DNA of 17,878 nt from Oceanospirillales bacterium (GTDB taxonomy: Bacteria > Pseudomonadota > Gammaproteobacteria > Xanthomonadales > SZUA-36), in the NCBI GenBank assembly GCA_003232965.1, contig QIKG01000043.1:1-17878 (forward strand). The letters run 5' to 3'. Under the pieces are notes generated by a model that saw nothing but the letters and a program-made list of their open reading frames with translations, was not told the DNA's origin and did not search any database. The position numbers and the translations under genes are program-made. The first letter of the stretch is position 1; each line of letters starts with the position of its first letter. This document shows, one piece after another, positions 13,398 through 17,878 of this stretch.

Positions 13398-14831
13398 TTA
13401 TTGCGCTTGTTCCTCTTGTTGGCGCTCTTTCACCTGTTCCATAAACTGTTCCAAATCAGGGGTTACAACATTAAGGGCTTGTTCAACCCCAGTGCGAATA
13501 ATACTCACCGGTTTTGCAACCTTGCCGTTAGAACCCACTTTGCCCCAGTGACTATTGGCAAAATAATACAGCCAGTCGCCACGGATCACACCAAAATTTG
13601 GATTGTCAAATACAGGCTGAGAAACTGCCAGAGGCGCCATATCGGTAATCTCGACCCCGTCAGAGTCCAGTTGTAAGCGCAACACCCGACTGGGGGTAAA
13701 GCCGTTCTGGATGATCACCAGCGAGTCAGCCCAACGATACATCCCATCGATACCACTGGTATTTAGCGTTTCTGGCATAATAGGTGGGCGCATCTGACCA
13801 TCTTCCAGGTTAAGAATAAACAGCCCGTTGCTGTAATCGCTTAAATACAGATAGGTGTTATCTTTATTCAACACCATTGAACGAATACTAAGTAAATCCG
13901 GTGAAGCGGCAAATATTTTGGGTGTAGTATCGCCGGGCTTGAAAACATATATTATCGGTGCCTGGGAATTAGCGATATAAACACTACCGTCATCGGCAAG
14001 TGCCATATTGGCAAATGAGTGAGGGTTGCCATCCAGAGCCATTGGGTAACGCTGCAGTAATTTACCGCTTTTGAGGTCGAATTTGAACAGCGCCGAGCGC
14101 CCGAAATCCGATTGCGAATAATTTTTATACCCAGGTAGAGCCGCACTACTAACCCAGAAAATACTCCGCTTTACATCAACCTTTATATCATAAATGCTCC
14201 ACATACCATTTTTAGCATCTGCTTGAAACAGCGTGCTGGATTTGCCCTTATCATCAACCCGCAGGATTCTGCCATCAGCCACCGTGCCAATCAAAAATGT
14301 TTGATTTATTGGATCCCAATCAATAGCCTCTGGAAGCACCACATCATTAGCAAGAGTTAATACATTCTCCACACTGCCAGAAGGTTCCAAAGCCCGCACC
14401 ATAAGGTCATTGATATACACATAGACCTCGGTACCGCGGATGTTTTTTGAGTCATCCGTGGCATCAAAATCATATGCTGCACCCTGTTGCTGCATGACCA
14501 ACATCAGGTCATAAGCACCGGTTTTGTTGTCCACCAACGAGTAGGCCAACGCCAGTTGATACATATAATCAGTATCCAACGGGCGCAACCGATGCAACTT
14601 TTCCATTATTTTTACAAATGCCCGGTGTTTTTTCTGAGCATAAGCTTTGCTGGCCAAACCCTGCAAGGTTCGCACCGAATCAGGTAAAGCAATAGTTTTC
14701 ACCGCCGTAGCTTTTACCGCCTCGGACTCGGACTCGGACTCCGGCATTGGCTCTGACTGCAGTTGTGCTGTTACAGCAGTTGTAGCCATAAGGGCAAGAG
14801 TACATATTGTGACTCGGAGAAAATTGTTCAT
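13398..14831 (-). CDS. Exported TPR and beta-propeller-like protein of unknown function
   Basis: The 477-residue protein has a Sec signal peptide (MNNFLRVTICTLALMATTAVTA, residues 1-22), then a short acidic linker with a Glu-Ser repeat (31-37), a helical TPR-like part at about 50-118 (LQGLASKAYAQKKHRAF, LALAYSLVDN), and a region at about 155-435 with repeated strand patterns typical of an SMP-30/NHL-type beta-propeller (ADGRILRVDDKGK, LFKFDLKSGKLLQ, DDGSVYIANS, NTYLYLSDYSNGLFIL). The C-terminus is Gln/Glu-rich. It is expected in the periplasm. No enzymatic residues can be assigned with confidence; substrate binding or lactonase-like activity are both possible. AGGAA lies 8 bases before the ATG and a promoter is seen at 14871-14900. 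It is divergent from the NUDIX gene. Confidence 0.78.
   Translation of the reverse strand: MNNFLRVTICTLALMATTAVTAQLQSEPMPESESESEAVKATAVKTIALPDSVRTLQGLASKAYAQKKHRAFVKIMEKLHRLRPLDTDYMYQLALAYSLVDNKTGAYDLMLVMQQQGAAYDFDATDDSKNIRGTEVYVYINDLMVRALEPSGSVENVLTLANDVVLPEAIDWDPINQTFLIGTVADGRILRVDDKGKSSTLFQADAKNGMWSIYDIKVDVKRSIFWVSSAALPGYKNYSQSDFGRSALFKFDLKSGKLLQRYPMALDGNPHSFANMALADDGSVYIANSQAPIIYVFKPGDTTPKIFAASPDLLSIRSMVLNKDNTYLYLSDYSNGLFILNLEDGQMRPPIMPETLNTSGIDGMYRWADSLVIIQNGFTPSRVLRLQLDSDGVEITDMAPLAVSQPVFDNPNFGVIRGDWLYYFANSHWGKVGSNGKVAKPVSIIRTGVEQALNVVTPDLEQFMEQVKERQQEEQAQ
14721..14738 (-). repeat. Hexanucleotide microsatellite coding Glu-Ser
   Basis: CTCGGA is repeated three times on the plus strand (TCCGAG on the coding strand), followed by the variant CTCCGG. 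It encodes the Glu-Ser run at residues 31-37 of the exported protein, just after the signal peptide. Slippage would change linker length in steps of two residues without breaking the frame. Confidence 0.6.
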
Positions 14832-14870
14832 TTGGTATTCCTAATCCAACTCGGGCATCTATCCCAGAGC

Positions 14871-14900
14871 GTTATAATGGGTAACATGTTATTTTAACAA
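14871..14900 (-). promoter_or_regulatory. Candidate sigma-70 promoter of the beta-propeller gene
   Basis: On the minus strand TTGTTA (14900-14895) and TATAAC (14876-14871) are 18 bases apart, with four and five of six consensus bases, giving a leader of about 33 bases. A perfect TATAAT on the plus strand at 14873-14878 overlaps it and could serve the divergent NUDIX gene, though without a clear -35. Confidence 0.4.
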
Positions 14901-14962
14901 AGACTGATTCAAATTATCAGCAATCATTTTATCAAAAACAATTATAAGAGCGATGAATCCTT

Positions 14963-15487
14963 ATGCCTAAAACCAAGCACCACTACCAGGGTAAATTCCT
15001 CAGCCTACTTGAGCGTGATAACTGGGAGTATGCAGAGCGCGTGAATACTCAAGGTGTTGTTGTAATTGTTGCCACCACCGATAAACAAGACCTCCTACTG
15101 GTCGAACAGTTCCGTACACCGGTAAATGCCCGGGTAATAGAGCTGCCCGCAGGACTTATGGGCGATATTGCTGAATTCCGCGATGAATCGGTATTCGCAG
15201 CAGCCAGTCGGGAACTACAGGAAGAAACCGGTTTTGAGGCACAGCATTGGCGCCACATATTGCATTGCCCTGCAAGTGCAGGGATGAGCAGTGAAACCCT
15301 GCATATAGTGCGTGCCAAAGGATTAAACCGCACCGGGACCGGTGGCGGTGACAGCAGTGAAGATATTAGCGTACATATCATCCCTCTTGTTGAGGTCGAC
15401 CAATGGCTGGACCAGCAACAACAAGCGGGTAAACTGCTCGATCCGAAAATCTATTCAGCTTTGTATTGGATATCTCAAGAACGCTAG
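14963..15487 (+). CDS. NUDIX hydrolase, ADP-ribose pyrophosphatase-like
   Basis: The 174-residue protein is a NUDIX hydrolase likely to cleave ADP-ribose or a related nucleotide-sugar diphosphate, a housekeeping step that clears reactive metabolites. The NUDIX box is at about 67-91 with R83-E84-L-Q-E87-E88-T-G90-F; the ELPAGL before it (60-65) and CPASAGMSSETLHIVRAKGL after it (102-121) are typical of ADP-ribose and GDP-mannose types. The spacing from glycine to the first glutamate is two residues longer than the textbook Gx5E. The ATG at 14963 has only a weak GAGCG upstream; an earlier ATG at 14953 runs into a stop after five codons. The gene is alone on its strand, between divergent and convergent neighbours. 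GDP-mannose pyrophosphatase is the main alternative. Confidence 0.9.
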   Translation: MPKTKHHYQGKFLSLLERDNWEYAERVNTQGVVVIVATTDKQDLLLVEQFRTPVNARVIELPAGLMGDIAEFRDESVFAAASRELQEETGFEAQHWRHILHCPASAGMSSETLHIVRAKGLNRTGTGGGDSSEDISVHIIPLVEVDQWLDQQQQAGKLLDPKIYSALYWISQER

Positions 15488-15521
15488 AAGAACAAGCACC
15501 CGGCCCGCCAATTGCCTGAGC

Positions 15522-15914
15522 TTAAAAGACTAAGTAGTAGATATTCAACAGAGAAGTTAGCAAGAGCACAAGCCAGGTGATGACTGTGCCTGAAAAACGA
15601 CCTGTCGAATAACCACCAGAACCGCTTAAACCAAAAGCGTGCAGTAGCCGAGCAATCACCAACAGTACGGCCAACGCAGCCGCAAGCATGGCATCACCAG
15701 CACTACGCATCAGCAAAAATAGCAAAATTAGAATAATCGGCACATACTCTATAAAATTAGCATGCGCCCGTACAGCCAGCCTCAGCGGCTCATTACCGCC
15801 TGTACCGATACCGATTTTTACGACCCGACGGATACTGACTACCCGGTAAGACAAGCCCAGAAAAATCAGCCCAAGAAGAGAGGCACACACACCAACGATG
15901 CTTGAATAATCCAT
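15522..15914 (-). CDS. MAPEG family inner membrane protein
   Basis: The 130-residue protein belongs to the MAPEG superfamily (membrane-associated proteins in eicosanoid and glutathione metabolism). Hydrophobic segments at about 3-22, 56-70, 73-92 and 108-127 and the motif RAHANFIEYVPI at about 49-60 are characteristic; the Arg-Ala-His-x-Asn-x-x-E pattern contributes to glutathione binding in characterised members. Bacterial forms are often called YecN-like and lack a proven substrate. AAGGAAA precedes the ATG by about 6 bases. It lies downstream of methionine gamma-lyase on the same strand, separated by 97 bases, so it could be read from that transcript or from its own promoter, which I could not identify. 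Confidence 0.92.
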   Translation of the reverse strand: MDYSSIVGVCASLLGLIFLGLSYRVVSIRRVVKIGIGTGGNEPLRLAVRAHANFIEYVPIILILLFLLMRSAGDAMLAAALAVLLVIARLLHAFGLSGSGGYSTGRFSGTVITWLVLLLTSLLNIYYLVF

Positions 15915-16011
15915 ATTATTTCCTTAAATTGCAAAAGCCCTAAGAACAAAGGATTGAGATAGTGTATATGATTATTGCTTGGCGTACTTATCAGGCAAAT
16001 AATTCGTTAGC

Positions 16012-17256
16012 TCAACTAGCTTTTGCTAATCCCCTCGGGCTCTTCAGAGCGGCGTTTAATGCCTGCTCAAGGTCGGCAATTATATCATCCGCATGCTCCA
16101 GCCCGACCGCGAGTCTTATCATACTGCCACTAATGCCGGCATCGGCGAGTTCTTCGGCGGTGTAGGTTGAATGTGTCATTGAGGCGGGGTGTTGAATTAG
16201 GCTCTCTACATCACCAAGACTTACCGCGAGACGGCAGAGTGATACCTTGTTCATCATCGTCACTGCCTGCTCAAATTCGCCATCCAGTTCGAAGGCAATA
16301 ACTGCGCCGCCAGCACGCATTTGGCTGCCGATCAAATGGTAGCCCGGGTGGCTCGGCAACCCAGGGTAATTAACAGAATGAATATGCGGATGTTGGTCCA
16401 GCCAAAAAGCTATTTTCTCCGCATTGCTAATGTGTTTTTCTATTCGCAAGGGTAAGGTCTTCAGCCCGCGCATAAGCAGCCATGCATCGTTCGGTGAAAG
16501 AATCGCCCCCAAATCCTTACGCAGAGTAGTTTTAATTTCAGTTATGAGCTGCGCACTACCGCAGGCTATACCAGCAATTACATCACCATGGCCGTTAAGA
16601 TACTTGGTGGCTGAATGTACCACCAGATCAGCTCCCAATACGGCGGGGTTTTGCAGCACTGGTGACATAAAAGTGTTATCTACAACCGTTGTAATGCCGC
16701 GGGCTTTACAAAAGTTAATTAGGCGCTGCAGATCCAACACCTGCAGGCCGGGATTAGATGGGGTTTCCAGGTACATTACCCGGGTTTTATCGCTGACTGC
16801 CTGCTCCAACAGCTCTTCCATGACAGCATCACTATGAGGTTCAACCAGCTTTACATTAATTCCCATAGCTGGCAGATGATGCCTGAACAGTGAATAACTG
16901 CAGCCGTAAAGTGCCGCGGTAGAAACCATCTCATCGCCAGATTTAAGTAATGTCAGCAAAGATGCAGAAATCGCGCCCATGCCAGAGCCAAATGCAGCTG
17001 CAGCCTCGGTTTGTTCGAGCGCTGCCATGCGTTCTTCCAGCTCATGCACCGTGGGATTATCCAGACGGCCATAAACATAGCCCGATTGTTCACCGCTAAA
17101 ACGGGCGGCGCCTTGGGCAACACTGTCAAAAACAAAGGTTGAGGTCTGGTAGATTGGAGTTGCCAGACTACCATATGGATTCTTAGCGTGTCCGGGGCCG
17201 TGGATGGCCAGAGTTTCTATATTCATGTTCGTGCGGGCATTCATAGGCTTGTTCAT
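16012..17256 (-). CDS. megL: Methionine gamma-lyase, PLP-dependent
   Basis: The enzyme splits L-methionine into methanethiol, ammonia and 2-oxobutyrate in the cytoplasm. The 414-residue protein is a Cys/Met-metabolism PLP enzyme with the cofactor lysine K218 in HSATKYLNGHGD, and Y62, R64, D193 and S215 at the other PLP positions. What separates it from cystathionine gamma-synthase and gamma-lyase is Y117-G-C119 in LYGCSYSLF, the position of the methionine gamma-lyase cysteine (C116 in the Pseudomonas putida enzyme), together with K247-D248 matching its K240-D241. The C-terminal SLGDVESLIQHPASMTHS-type segment is also strongly conserved. GAGGA precedes the ATG by 7 bases. The Lrp-type regulator gene ends 42 bases upstream on the same strand, as expected for substrate-induced control. 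Homocysteine lyase activity is likely as well. Confidence 0.9.
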   Translation of the reverse strand: MNKPMNARTNMNIETLAIHGPGHAKNPYGSLATPIYQTSTFVFDSVAQGAARFSGEQSGYVYGRLDNPTVHELEERMAALEQTEAAAAFGSGMGAISASLLTLLKSGDEMVSTAALYGCSYSLFRHHLPAMGINVKLVEPHSDAVMEELLEQAVSDKTRVMYLETPSNPGLQVLDLQRLINFCKARGITTVVDNTFMSPVLQNPAVLGADLVVHSATKYLNGHGDVIAGIACGSAQLITEIKTTLRKDLGAILSPNDAWLLMRGLKTLPLRIEKHISNAEKIAFWLDQHPHIHSVNYPGLPSHPGYHLIGSQMRAGGAVIAFELDGEFEQAVTMMNKVSLCRLAVSLGDVESLIQHPASMTHSTYTAEELADAGISGSMIRLAVGLEHADDIIADLEQALNAALKSPRGLAKAS

Positions 17257-17298
17257 ATAACATCCTCAAGCCCGTTCATTCACGACTTCAGCCGGTCT

Positions 17299-17778
17299 TT
17301 ATAAGGGCAAATTAGTACTCGTTTTTATTTCTCTTAAAACTACACTGGTATGGATTCTGGCAATCCCCGGCATTGGGATTAATTGCCTAGAGATAAAATC
17401 ATGTAAGGCCTCGGTATTGGCCACCAGCACCTTGAGTAAATAATCATACTCACCCGTCAGGTGATAACACTCCAGCACTTCGGGCATTGCCACAATCCGC
17501 TGCAGAACTTGCTGCATATGTTCCGGTTGGTGCAGTTCCAGGCTCAGCTCAATAAAACAGAGGTTATCCAAGCCGAGACTGCTGCGGTCGAGCTGGGCGT
17601 GGTAGCCGCGAATAATACCGCGAGCGCGTAAGCGCTTTACTCGCGCCAAGCAGGCTGGTGGCGAAAGATGAATCCGTTCAGCCAACGCGGTATTGCTGAT
17701 CCGGCCTTCCTGCTGCAGTATCTCCAAAATTTCCAGATCACTCTGATCCAGCTGCGCCTTGGTATGTGTATTTTCCAT
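17299..17778 (-). CDS. Lrp/AsnC family transcriptional regulator
   Basis: The 159-residue protein has the classic Lrp layout: a winged helix-turn-helix at about 10-65 (LDQSDLEILEILQQEGRIS, then LAERIHLSPPACLARVKRL) and a RAM/AsnC ligand-binding domain at about 75-150 (including LTGEYDYLLKVLV). Such proteins form dimers to octamers and sense amino acids. In Pseudomonas putida the Lrp-type MdeR activates the methionine gamma-lyase gene mdeA, so this protein is probably the equivalent local regulator; there the two are divergent, here they are in series. AAGGG lies 6 bases before the ATG. The AT-rich region upstream (17779-17878) holds its promoter and may hold its own binding sites, as autoregulation is common in the family. 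Confidence 0.93.
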   Translation of the reverse strand: MENTHTKAQLDQSDLEILEILQQEGRISNTALAERIHLSPPACLARVKRLRARGIIRGYHAQLDRSSLGLDNLCFIELSLELHQPEHMQQVLQRIVAMPEVLECYHLTGEYDYLLKVLVANTEALHDFISRQLIPMPGIARIHTSVVLREIKTSTNLPL

Positions 17779-17817
17779 AGTTGCCCTTGATATTTCAATT
17801 TATTTTGCGTTAATTCT

Positions 17818-17823
17818 ATTATA
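17818..17823 (-). promoter_or_regulatory. Candidate -10 element of the lrp-megL unit
   Basis: TATAAT on the minus strand (plus ATTATA) is a perfect -10 hexamer about 40 bases before the ATG. No good -35 is present at the right distance; the surrounding DNA is nearly pure A/T and contains the 12-base palindrome TTTTAATTAAAA at 17840-17851, a plausible site for the Lrp-type protein itself. Confidence 0.45.
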
Positions 17824-17878
17824 TAAACATTTTCTTTTGTTTTAATTAAAATATATTAATTTTATTAATTATTTACAG

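Noticed and set aside
14953..14962. Earlier NUDIX start at ATG 14953
   Set aside because: That frame stops after five codons.

Overview
The window is ordinary chromosomal DNA of a free-living, Gram-negative gammaproteobacterium. A long-form SppA, an RhlE-type DEAD-box helicase, PspA with PspC, a NorM-like MATE pump, an Lrp-linked methionine gamma-lyase and a MAPEG membrane protein all fit a Pseudomonadales/Cellvibrionales-like marine or freshwater lineage. That placement is inference from family membership; nothing here fixes genus or species. Coding is dense: no gene-free stretch exceeds about 250 bases. I see no tRNA, rRNA, CRISPR array, insertion sequence or phage gene.

Layout. (1) 1-1364, minus: rhlE, open at the left edge. 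(2) 1616-2740, plus: an AT-rich orphan AAA ATPase with a DUF4143 domain, the most likely acquired gene here. (3) 5598-2977, minus: sppA followed at 3 nt by an exported protein of unknown function; a hidden membrane-segment reading frame lies in the next frame past its stop. (4) 5789-6759, plus: pspA-pspC, coupled by a TGATG overlap and divergent from sppA, giving an envelope-stress neighbourhood. (5) 8125-6764, minus: a MATE efflux pump. (6) 8272-9393, plus: a DUF3667 zinc-ribbon membrane protein, separated from the pump by an intergenic region holding a tandem palindromic repeat. (7) 11649-9410, minus: an M17 leucyl aminopeptidase followed by two related small membrane proteins, the first with a frameshift at a run of five A. 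(8) 11867-13388, plus: an HNH endonuclease and a 5'-3' exonuclease in tandem. (9) 14831-13398, minus: an exported beta-propeller-like protein. (10) 14963-15487, plus: an ADP-ribose-type NUDIX hydrolase. (11) 15914-15522, minus: a MAPEG protein. (12) 17778-16012, minus: an Lrp/AsnC regulator directly upstream of methionine gamma-lyase.

Functional groupings: envelope maintenance (SppA, PspA, PspC), nucleic-acid metabolism (RhlE, HNH and exonuclease pair), export and detoxification (MATE, MAPEG, NUDIX), and sulfur amino-acid breakdown under a local Lrp-type regulator. The items most worth following up are the frameshifted membrane-protein paralogue (9949-10220), the tandem operator-like repeat (8171-8200), the hidden frame after the SppA partner (2853-2984), and the dyad over the ATPase promoter (1571-1596). 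No strong case for a wholly new multi-gene system was found.
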